Assembly (NCBI RefSeq): GCF_015712065.1
Contig: NZ_JACFYZ010000007.1
Coordinates: 155,397-219,396, forward strand
Length of the DNA: 64,000 nucleotides
Direction of reading: 5' to 3'
DNA from: Ectopseudomonas chengduensis
GTDB lineage: Bacteria; Pseudomonadota; Gammaproteobacteria; Pseudomonadales; Pseudomonadaceae
Below, piece after piece: positions 43,960 to 51,438 of the stretch. Every line of letters begins with the position of its first letter. Position 1 is the stretch's first letter. The translations under genes were made by a program, and so were the position numbers. Under the pieces are notes generated by a model. It worked only from the letters and a program-made list of their open reading frames with translations. It was not told where the DNA came from and did no database searches.

Positions 43960-45179
43960 AAGTTTTGTATTTTCATCAACACTTTTCAACTCCTAAGGGG
44001 GCAGTGGGTATCCGCTCTTATGAAATGGCCCGGCGTTTGATTGCTCGTGGTCATCAAGTGACGATGGTGTGTGGAAGTTATGGCGGCGGTGATACGGGCC
44101 TAGTACAAGCTTTCGTTGGCGGTAAGCGGCGTGGCACTGTTGACGGTATCGATATTATTGAGTTCGATCTGGCGTACTCGAATAACGATGGGTTCCTGAA
44201 AAGGGCCATGACGTTTGTTTTTTTCGCTATGCGGAGTATCGGGCTGGCTCTTACCGAGCGCTACGATTTGGTTTTTGCAACTACAACGCCTTTGACTGCC
44301 GGTATTCCTGGTATTTTCGCTCGGTGGTTGCGGGGTAAGCCATTCGTGTTCGAGGTTCGTGATCTGTGGCCTGAATTACCCAAGGCGATGGGTGTAATTC
44401 GTAATCCCTTGGTACTGGGGGCTATGTCGGTACTGGAGTGGGTCAGCTATCGCTCGGCGCACAGATTGATCGGTTTATCTCCAGGCATAGTGGACGGTAT
44501 TGCAAAGCGTGGGGTTGCGCGTGAGTGTATTGCTCTGATTCCCAATGGTTGTGACCTCGAGATATTTGCTGCTGATGTCGAGCCCTGGAGGCCTGAGCAG
44601 GTAAAGGTAGATGATTTGCTTGCTGTTTTTGCGGGTACTCATGGTGTTGCTAATGGTCTAGGCGCTGTTCTCGACGCAGCTGCCGAGCTTAAGCGGCGTG
44701 GGCGCGATGACATAAAGTTGCTCTTGATCGGCAATGGCAAACTGAAGCCGGTTTTGCAGGCGCGCGCCAAGCATGAAGGCTTGGATTGTGTGATCTTCCA
44801 TGAGCCTGTCAACAAGGTGCGCCTGGCCGGTTTGATGGCGAGTACGGATATCGGATTGCAGGTTTTGGCTAATATACCTGCTTTCTACTTCGGCACTTCG
44901 CCGAACAAATTTTTCGATTACATCGCGGCTGGTGTCCCTGTTCTCAATAATTATCCGGGCTGGTTAGCCGGGATGATTCGTGACAATGGCTGCGGCTTTG
45001 CGATCGCGCCAGATAACTCATCAGCTTTCGCTGACGCGCTGGAACAGGCTGCGCGAGATAAGTCAGCGATCAAGGAAATGGGGCGAAGAGGCCATGAGCT
45101 GGCTGTGCGGGAGTTTGATCGCACACTCCTGGCTAATAGCTTTGCGGATTGGTTGGAGGAGGTCGGTCGCAGGAGCTGA
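43956..45179 (+). CDS. Glycosyltransferase, WbuB-like GT4
   Basis: A 407-residue GT-B glycosyltransferase of the WbuB/L-FucNAc-transferase-like subgroup. It starts MKVLYFHQHFSTPKGAVGIR. The FEVRDLWPELPKAMGVI motif is the hallmark of this subgroup. LIGLSPGIVDGIAKRGV, LIPNGCDLEIF and FFDYIAAGVPVLNNYPGWL are the donor site. It ends a chain of five overlapping genes that began with wzx. A 210-bp non-coding gap follows. Donor specificity is not certain. Confidence 0.83.
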   Translation: MKVLYFHQHFSTPKGAVGIRSYEMARRLIARGHQVTMVCGSYGGGDTGLVQAFVGGKRRGTVDGIDIIEFDLAYSNNDGFLKRAMTFVFFAMRSIGLALTERYDLVFATTTPLTAGIPGIFARWLRGKPFVFEVRDLWPELPKAMGVIRNPLVLGAMSVLEWVSYRSAHRLIGLSPGIVDGIAKRGVARECIALIPNGCDLEIFAADVEPWRPEQVKVDDLLAVFAGTHGVANGLGAVLDAAAELKRRGRDDIKLLLIGNGKLKPVLQARAKHEGLDCVIFHEPVNKVRLAGLMASTDIGLQVLANIPAFYFGTSPNKFFDYIAAGVPVLNNYPGWLAGMIRDNGCGFAIAPDNSSAFADALEQAARDKSAIKEMGRRGHELAVREFDRTLLANSFADWLEEVGRRS

Positions 45180-45390
45180 GTGTAGGATGGATGACTGTGG
45201 ATTTTTTGGGAGGATATCCCGGCTTGTAAGGCAAGCCGTTCATTACGGTAGATTATTCTCCGCTTGAGAGAAATTGGCGCCTGTTGGCGCATCGCTTGCG
45301 GCGATGTCCGCACGTTATCCCGTTTTTTTGTAAGGTCGGACTCTGTTTCTATAGTCGGAAAGTATTTTTTGTTTTGCCAAGGATTTTTAA
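45180..45390. other. Non-coding break inside the polysaccharide locus
   Basis: This gap separates the five-gene overlapping chain from an AT-rich two-gene segment. It holds two small hairpins, GGCTTG/CAAGCC (45221-45237) and CATCGC/GCGATG (45290-45306). No ORF and no clear promoter were seen. It may be the seam where the AT-rich module was joined. Confidence 0.5.
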
Positions 45391-46290
45391 GTGATCAAGA
45401 TAAATAGAAAAATAGTGCTGGTTTTCTTTTCGTTTCTATTGCTCGGTAGTGCATTTTGGTTCATGAGGGATTTTGGTGCATTTTCTAAGGCGCTTTCTCT
45501 GTTTGAGGTGCAGCGTATTGCTATTGTCGCGATTTTATTTCTGATGACGGTAATGCTATCTTTTTTGCGAATATGGATAATTTTCCGTGACTTTGGTCAT
45601 CGACTAAGTTTTATTGGGGTGGTCAAAGCATGTGTTGCTGGAAATATTGGTGCGCTTTTTTTTATGCCTATGTTCGGGCAGATTGCGGGTCGCCAGTTTT
45701 ATTTGAGTAAGCTGGGTGTATCTGTGATAGAAAATTCAGCTGCGTCAGGATATGAGCGTGTGGTGGCTGGTGCTGTCAGTGTCATTTTTGCTGCTATCAG
45801 TTTCGTTTACCTTTATGGCTCGCAGGTTGTTGAGGAGGCAGGGCTAGTTAATATTTTGATTTTTGTGAGTGCAGCTATTTTTGCTCTTGTTGTATTCTTT
45901 CAGGTAGTGGCCCTAGATGCAGAGAAAATGGTTATTAAGTTTTATTTGAATTGGCGAAGTTTTTTCTTATTGTTTCGGGTTGGATTAGTTGTGGTGCTGG
46001 GGATGGTATTAATGATGTTGTGTTTTGCGCTAATGTTTAGCGTTGTCTTGCCGGAAGCTGAACCCCTTGAAATAGTTTCGATTGCTTTTATTGTGTCCTT
46101 TCTGGCTTCCCTGCCGATAAGCTTTGGTGGGTGGGGGCTTAGAGAGGTTTCATCCATGTTTTTTGTGGCTTACTTTGGTGGGTCTGCGGAGACAGGGCTT
46201 GCCGCCTCTTTGTACATTGGCCTGATCTCAATGGCTGTTGTTTTGTTGTGTTATCCAATTTTGCTTGTCGATAGGGAGGGGAGGAAATGA
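45391..46290 (+). CDS. Lysylphosphatidylglycerol synthase TM region-like membrane protein (UPF0104)
   Basis: A 299-residue membrane protein with about eight hydrophobic helices, matching the flippase-like transmembrane half of MprF-type proteins without the aminoacyltransferase domain. Conserved features are FLRIWIIFRDFGHRLSFIG, FFMPMFGQIAGRQFYLSK, SGYERVVAG and the PISFGGWGLRE motif. It starts with GTG after AAGGA. Base composition is clearly AT-rich compared with both flanks. It may assist lipid-linked sugar translocation, but the role in O-antigen assembly is not established. Confidence 0.8.
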   Translation: MIKINRKIVLVFFSFLLLGSAFWFMRDFGAFSKALSLFEVQRIAIVAILFLMTVMLSFLRIWIIFRDFGHRLSFIGVVKACVAGNIGALFFMPMFGQIAGRQFYLSKLGVSVIENSAASGYERVVAGAVSVIFAAISFVYLYGSQVVEEAGLVNILIFVSAAIFALVVFFQVVALDAEKMVIKFYLNWRSFFLLFRVGLVVVLGMVLMMLCFALMFSVVLPEAEPLEIVSIAFIVSFLASLPISFGGWGLREVSSMFFVAYFGGSAETGLAASLYIGLISMAVVLLCYPILLVDREGRK

Positions 46291-47579
46291 GTGGTGGTCT
46301 CGGGGAGCGGGAAAATCTGTTTGTTTGGGTATTTTCCTTTTTTGTCTTTCTGTTTGTGTTAGTGCAGGTTCATGTTGTCTTGTTTGATTTTGCCGTAAAT
46401 ATAAATCTTGCAGACTTTTTTGTTATGCTTGCTTTCTCGGTAGTGTTGTTGGATTTATTTTATAGTAAGACGATTGTTCGGTGGAAAATAAAAAACTTCA
46501 ATGTGTGTATGTTATTGACCTGTTTGGCGTTATCTTCTGGGTGGCTGGTCGCTTTGCTGTCCGGTTACTCGATCTCTTGGGCTACAACTAAGTTAATTGG
46601 TTGGTTTGTTATCCTGGGTTATGTGTATACGTCAGCGCTACTGGTTAATAGGCTGGGTTTCTTTACGTTCTTCAGGTTTTTTAACTTGCTGCTTGTCTTC
46701 TTTGTTGGGGTTCTTTTGTTAAGTGATTTTGTGTTGTTTTTGGAAGTGGTCGGCGGGATGTCTAGCGGCACGGTGCGGCTCAGCTATTTGTCCGCTCTCT
46801 CAGGTAATCGCAATGCGTTGGCTTTTCAGATTCTTGCAGTTTTGTCTTTGGTGTTGGCTTTTCAGCCTCTTTATGCAAGAGGGATAGGGCTAGGTTCGCG
46901 TTTTTTATTATTTTCCGTTATTGTCCTTGTTTGCAGCATGTTTCTGACGTCCTCTCGATCGGGAATAGCTACAATGCTGCTTATTTATTTATTTGCTTTT
47001 TTTATGAGGGTGGCAGATTTGAAGTTTCTGTTTTGGTCGATGATTGGTGGAGTATTTTTTAGTTTATTATTTCTCTATTTTCCTGATGTTGTGTACTTTT
47101 TTTGCGACCTGCTTTCTTCAGAGACTCGGTGTGCTAGAGGTGAAGTCGCTATGGCTATATCCTCGATTGAAAGTGACTTACTGCGTGGTCAGCTATTGAG
47201 GGATTCCTTCGCTATGTGGCTTGAGAATCCTTTTTTTGGCGCTGGATTGGGTGCCTTTTATAATGCAAGCGAAGAGGTCTACGGATTTTCAATAGTGCAG
47301 CACAATAGTGTGTTGTGGGTCTTGTCTGAAATGGGGTTGTTTGGGTTTGTAATATTCTTGATTTTGTTTTTGTCGCTAATATGGTTTGCTTTTTTTTCGG
47401 GCGTGCGTGGAGTTAGACATAATGCAGTGATCTTGCTGCTCTTATCGCTTGGTGCAATGGCCATGTTTCATGAGATGCTGTACCAGCGTATATTTTGGTT
47501 GTTTCTCGGGGCGGTCATTGCACTGGGTTTGTCTAGCAAGGGTCTTGCTTCAGAGGTTGTTGCTAAAGATGCTGCATGA
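46287..47579 (+). CDS. wzy: O-antigen polymerase/ligase family membrane protein (Wzy candidate)
   Basis: A 430-residue membrane protein with about 11 hydrophobic segments and the large loop plus SALSGNRNALAFQ and LTSSRSGIATMLLIYLF stretches typical of the Wzy/WaaL fold. ENPFFGAGLGAFYN and VQHNSVLWVLSEMGLFG resemble the conserved G-x-x-H region of the family. The position among wzx and glycosyltransferases favours Wzy, the O-unit polymerase, over WaaL ligase. It overlaps the previous gene by 4 bases and is strongly AT-rich and T-rich. The Wzy/WaaL distinction is not certain from sequence alone. Confidence 0.78.
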   Translation: MSGGLGERENLFVWVFSFFVFLFVLVQVHVVLFDFAVNINLADFFVMLAFSVVLLDLFYSKTIVRWKIKNFNVCMLLTCLALSSGWLVALLSGYSISWATTKLIGWFVILGYVYTSALLVNRLGFFTFFRFFNLLLVFFVGVLLLSDFVLFLEVVGGMSSGTVRLSYLSALSGNRNALAFQILAVLSLVLAFQPLYARGIGLGSRFLLFSVIVLVCSMFLTSSRSGIATMLLIYLFAFFMRVADLKFLFWSMIGGVFFSLLFLYFPDVVYFFCDLLSSETRCARGEVAMAISSIESDLLRGQLLRDSFAMWLENPFFGAGLGAFYNASEEVYGFSIVQHNSVLWVLSEMGLFGFVIFLILFLSLIWFAFFSGVRGVRHNAVILLLLSLGAMAMFHEMLYQRIFWLFLGAVIALGLSSKGLASEVVAKDAA

Positions 47580-47588
47580 GATTTTTAT

Positions 47589-48710
47589 ATGACTAGTGTT
47601 GCGTTTATTACCTCTCACGCGCCATCGCTGCTCAATTTCCGTGCGCCACTAATCCGTGCTCTGGTGGCTAGGGGGGTTCATGTTTGGGCGTTGGCTCCCA
47701 ACTTTGACGAGGCAAGCCGTGAAGCCGTGTTAGCCATGGGGGCTTGCCCCGTTGATTGTCCTATGGATCGAACTGGAATGAATCCGCTGCGTGATGCCCT
47801 CAATACCTGGCGCATGCTGCTTTTGTTGCGTCGGCTTCAGCCGGATGTAACGCTGGGCTATTTTGTCAAGCCGGTTATTTTTGGTTCTATTGCTGCATTT
47901 GGAGCAAGGTTGCCTCTGCGTATTGCCATGGTGGAGGGGCTTGGCTTTGTCTTTACTCCGACAGGAAAGGCGCTTTCACTTAAGCGGCGCTTGCTGAAGT
48001 ATTTAGTACTGGCTTTGTACAAAATGGGTTTATTCTGTGCCCACAAAGTGATTTTTCTTAACCCGGATGATCGTGATGAGTTGCTGTCGGCAGGGACTTT
48101 GCCGAAGTGCAAGGCTTTTTTGCTGGGGGGCATTGGCGTAGAACTTGAGCAATGGCAGCTTACTCCTCCATCTATTGAACCTGTTACTTTTTTATTGGTG
48201 GCACGCCTGTTACGGGAAAAAGGTATCGAAGACTATGCCTCGGCGGCGCGTATGGTCAAACAGCGCTACCCGGATACACGCTTTGTTTTGCTAGGTGGAC
48301 TGGATGATAATCCCGGAGCGTTAAGCGAGGCGGATGTGCGGGCCTGGGTTGCAGGAGGCATTCTTGAGTGGCACGGCCATGTTCCCGTGCAACCCTGGAT
48401 GGAACGGGCAAGTGTGTATGTTTTACCGTCCTATCGAGAAGGTATGCCGGTGAGTACACAAGAGGCGATGGCTGCGGGCAGGGCGGTGATCACCACTGAT
48501 GTTCCTGGGTGCCGACAAACTGTGGTCGATGGTGTGAATGGTTTTCTGGTTCCTCCGCGCTGTCCACAGGCACTGGCTGAAGCTATGTTCCGTTTTATTG
48601 ATCAGCCGGAGTTAATTAAAAGTATGGGGGAGAAGAGCTTGCGCATGGCACAAGAGCAGTTTGATGTGCATAAGGTGAATGCGCGTTTGATGGCTTTTTT
48701 GGTTGGCTGA
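47589..48710 (+). CDS. Glycosyltransferase, PglA-like GT4
   Basis: A 373-residue GT4 enzyme that begins VAFITSHAPSLLNFRAPLIRAL, close to PglA/WbpT-type transferases acting on undecaprenyl-linked bacillosamine-like sugars. GYFVKPVIFGSIAAF and EGLGFVF lie in the acceptor domain. LLVARLLREKGIEDYASAA and the EX7E motif (EGMPVSTQE) form the donor site. It sits directly before the pglC-like gene. By analogy to Campylobacter PglA it may add the second sugar; the sugar is unknown. Confidence 0.83.
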   Translation: MTSVAFITSHAPSLLNFRAPLIRALVARGVHVWALAPNFDEASREAVLAMGACPVDCPMDRTGMNPLRDALNTWRMLLLLRRLQPDVTLGYFVKPVIFGSIAAFGARLPLRIAMVEGLGFVFTPTGKALSLKRRLLKYLVLALYKMGLFCAHKVIFLNPDDRDELLSAGTLPKCKAFLLGGIGVELEQWQLTPPSIEPVTFLLVARLLREKGIEDYASAARMVKQRYPDTRFVLLGGLDDNPGALSEADVRAWVAGGILEWHGHVPVQPWMERASVYVLPSYREGMPVSTQEAMAAGRAVITTDVPGCRQTVVDGVNGFLVPPRCPQALAEAMFRFIDQPELIKSMGEKSLRMAQEQFDVHKVNARLMAFLVG

Positions 48711-48719
48711 GGGCGGTGC

Positions 48720-49313
48720 ATGAAGCGTCTTCTTGATATCGTTGCTTGCCTTGCCGCGCTGATCCTATTGGGGCCCTTAATGCTGGTTGTGGCCTGGCTA
48801 ATACGGCAAAAGCTGGGCTCGCCGGTACTCTTTCGTCAGATCCGTCCAGGGCTTGGTGGCAAGCCTTTTGAAATGATCAAGTTTCGCACCATGCGCGACG
48901 TCGTCGATTCCGAGGGCAACCCATTGCCAGATTCGTCGCGAATGACGGCATTCGGCCGGCTCCTGCGCTCTACCAGTCTCGACGAACTCCCCGAGCTCTG
49001 GAACGTGCTCAAGGGTGATATGAGTCTGGTAGGTCCTCGTCCACTGTTGATGGAGTACCTGCCGCTTTATAGTCCCGAGCAGTATCGTCGCCATGAGGTG
49101 CGCCCAGGCGTTACTGGCTGGGCGCAGATCAATGGTCGTAACGCATTGAGCTGGGAAGACAAATTCAAACTCGATGTCTGGTACGTGAACAATCAGTCGT
49201 TTTGGCTGGATTGCAAGATTCTTTTCCTTACGGTGAAGAAGGTGCTGCTACGTGACGGTATCAGCGCGGATGGCGAGGCGACCATGACCAAATTCACCGG
49301 TAACAAGTCGTGA
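48720..49313 (+). CDS. pglC: PglC-type phosphoglycosyl transferase (initiating sugar-1-phosphate transferase)
   Basis: A 197-residue monotopic phosphoglycosyl transferase that links the first sugar phosphate to undecaprenyl phosphate. One N-terminal re-entrant hydrophobic helix (IVACLAALILLGPLMLVVAWLI, given as start and end IVACL..AWLI) is followed by RPGLGGKPFEMIKFRTMRD. The catalytic Asp-Glu pair is in TSLDELPEL, and VGPRPL and RPGVTGWAQINGRN follow. It is the short PglC form without a CoA-binding domain. It overlaps pglD by GTGA. In P. aeruginosa this role belongs to the unrelated WbpL. Confidence 0.9.
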   Translation: MKRLLDIVACLAALILLGPLMLVVAWLIRQKLGSPVLFRQIRPGLGGKPFEMIKFRTMRDVVDSEGNPLPDSSRMTAFGRLLRSTSLDELPELWNVLKGDMSLVGPRPLLMEYLPLYSPEQYRRHEVRPGVTGWAQINGRNALSWEDKFKLDVWYVNNQSFWLDCKILFLTVKKVLLRDGISADGEATMTKFTGNKS

Positions 49314-49945
49314 ACAGGCTGGCGATTCTTGGCGCCAGTGGACATGGCAAGGTGGTGGCCGATACGGCCGAGCGCTGTGGCTGGCAAGTCATTGAATTCT
49401 TTGACGATGCATGGCCGCAAGCTACGCATAATGGCGCCTGGAGTGTTGTCGGCGATACCGCGACGCTGAAAGACGCGCTGCATAGCTATGATGGTGTGTT
49501 GGTTGCTATTGGCAACAACCGCATTCGCCACCGCAAGTTGCTGGATCTGGAGCAGGCGGGGGCTCGGCTCTGCACGCTAATTGATCCAGCTGCGACGGTC
49601 AGTCGTTATGCATTGCTTGAGGCGGGGTCGGTGGTCTTTGCTGGCGTTGTCGTCAATGCCGATGCTCGGATCGGTTTGGGCGCTATTCTCAACACGGGAT
49701 GCAGTGTTGATCATGACTGCGTGCTGGGCGTTGCCGTCCATATCAGTCCGGGCGCTCGCCTGGCCGGTGGCGTCAGGGTTGGAGATTTGAGCTGGGTAGG
49801 TATCGGTGCTAGTGTTCGCCAGCTTGTTCAGATCGGTCGGCAGGCGACAGTTGGGGCTGGCTCTGCGGTCGTTTCTGATGTCGCTGATTCGCTCACCGTC
49901 GCTGGCGTGCCGGCCAGGATACTGCCCGAAAAGAGCAGTATGTAA
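49310..49945 (+). CDS. pglD: PglD-type UDP-4-amino-sugar N-acetyltransferase
   Basis: A 211-residue enzyme with an N-terminal Rossmann-like substrate domain (LAILGASGHGKVVADTAERCG) and a C-terminal left-handed beta-helix. The catalytic base His is in CSVDHDCVLG. SYLGVGASVRQ-like SWVGIGASVRQ and AGSAVVSDVADSLTVAGVPAR bind acetyl-CoA. By family it acetylates UDP-4-amino-4,6-dideoxy-GlcNAc to UDP-di-N-acetylbacillosamine. It starts with GTG inside the pglC stop, and pglE follows. Confidence 0.88.
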   Translation: MNRLAILGASGHGKVVADTAERCGWQVIEFFDDAWPQATHNGAWSVVGDTATLKDALHSYDGVLVAIGNNRIRHRKLLDLEQAGARLCTLIDPAATVSRYALLEAGSVVFAGVVVNADARIGLGAILNTGCSVDHDCVLGVAVHISPGARLAGGVRVGDLSWVGIGASVRQLVQIGRQATVGAGSAVVSDVADSLTVAGVPARILPEKSSM

Positions 49946-50061
49946 TGCCAGTGCCTTAGCGCGTTTGTTGGTTCGTTACGGTTACGTTCTGATATGGCTC
50001 GATCCCTTGCTCGGTTTCGTCGAGCCTGCCCTGTCGACCTAAATACTGAAGAGTCATTTCT

Positions 50062-51240
50062 GTGCTGAATACTTCGTTTTCTCCTTGGCCCTCCTTTTCT
50101 GAGGAGGAGGCTGATGCGGTACGTGCTGTCATCCTTTCGAACAAGGTCAATTACTGGACGGGGCAGGAATGCCGCGAGTTCGAGAAGGAGTTCGCGGTCT
50201 GGGTCGGTACGGAGTACGCCGTTGCTCTGGCCAACGGTACGGTTGCCCTGGATGTAGCACTCAAGGCGCTCGACGTTGGCGAGGGGGACGAGGTCATCGT
50301 TACCTCGCGTACGTTCCTTGCTTCGGTATCCTCAATCGTTAACGCAGGTGCCGTTCCGATATTCGCCGATGTTGACTGCGACTCGCAGAACATTACGGCC
50401 GAGACCATTTCTGCGGTACTGACCGCACGCACCAAGGCAGTGATATGCGTGCATCTGGCGGGCTGGCCGTGCGACATGGATCCCATCATGGAGCTTGCTG
50501 CTCAGCACGACCTAAAGGTCATTGAAGATTGCGCCCAGGCTCATGGGGGTCAGTACAAGGGGCGCTCGGTAGGCTCCATAGGGCATGTGGGAGCCTGGTC
50601 GTTCTGTCAGGACAAGATCATGACCACTGGTGGCGAGGGCGGCATGGTGACCACGAATGATCGTGATCTCTGGTCCCGGATGTGGTCGTACAAGGATCAT
50701 GGCAAAAGTTGGGAGGCCGTCTACGAGCGTCAGCATGCGGCAGGCTTCAGGTGGGTGCATGAGAGTTTCGGTACTAACTGGCGGATGTTGGAAGTGCAAG
50801 CCGTAATAGGGCGGATACAGTTGCGTCGGATGAGTGACTGGCAGTCCAGCCGTTTAGCTAATGCTCGGCAGATCTGGTCGTGCGCCCGAGGTTTGGTTGG
50901 CTTGCGAGTCCCTGAGGTTCCTTCCTGCATCACGCATGCAGCCTATAAGTGCTATGTCTTCGTTGAGGCTGACAAACTCAGGGATGGTTGGACTCGTGAC
51001 CGGATACTGAACGAGATATCTGTGCGAGGCGTTCCCTGTTTTTCGGGTTCCTGCTCCGAGGTTTATCTAGAAAAGGCATTCGATGATACGGGCTGGCGGC
51101 CAGAAGCGCCTTTGCCTGTGGCCCGCCGTCTGGGTGAAGAAAGCTTGATGTTCCTGGTGCATCCGACATTGACTGCTGATGAACTAGCTAAGACTTGTCT
51201 TGTTCTTTCGGACGTAATGAAGCTCGCCGCCGATCAGTGA
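50062..51240 (+). CDS. pglE: PglE-type UDP-4-keto-sugar aminotransferase (DegT/DnrJ/EryC1/StrS)
   Basis: A 392-residue PLP aminotransferase of the sugar DegT family. ALANGTVALDVALKALDVG binds cofactor phosphate, EDCAQAHGG carries the aspartate, and GAWSFCQDKIMTTGGEGGMV carries the PLP lysine. WTGQECREFEKEFA near the start is typical for PglE/WbpE relatives. It should convert UDP-4-keto-6-deoxy-GlcNAc (made by the WbpM-type dehydratase downstream) to the 4-amino sugar. The start is a GTG at 50062 after GAAGAG. A 198-bp gap follows before wbpM, in which I see no gene. Confidence 0.9.
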   Translation: MLNTSFSPWPSFSEEEADAVRAVILSNKVNYWTGQECREFEKEFAVWVGTEYAVALANGTVALDVALKALDVGEGDEVIVTSRTFLASVSSIVNAGAVPIFADVDCDSQNITAETISAVLTARTKAVICVHLAGWPCDMDPIMELAAQHDLKVIEDCAQAHGGQYKGRSVGSIGHVGAWSFCQDKIMTTGGEGGMVTTNDRDLWSRMWSYKDHGKSWEAVYERQHAAGFRWVHESFGTNWRMLEVQAVIGRIQLRRMSDWQSSRLANARQIWSCARGLVGLRVPEVPSCITHAAYKCYVFVEADKLRDGWTRDRILNEISVRGVPCFSGSCSEVYLEKAFDDTGWRPEAPLPVARRLGEESLMFLVHPTLTADELAKTCLVLSDVMKLAADQ

Positions 51241-51438
51241 TAACGGCATCGGCATTAACTGATTCAGCGCGGTGTTGGATTTTCAGCATCAGTCAGAGAA
51301 CCTCCATAGAGCTTCTCTGACTGATGAAACCTGACCATCGAATGTGTAGGCAGAGCTGGTTGTTTCGATGGATAAGCTTATCCATTGGTAGCATGCTGCT
51401 GGCGTCGATAGGTTTATTGCTTTCAAGGAATAGGTGGG

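Noticed and set aside
45180..45390. A hidden small gene in the mid-locus gap
   Set aside because: No frame with a ribosome site and coding bias is present; only short hairpins are seen.
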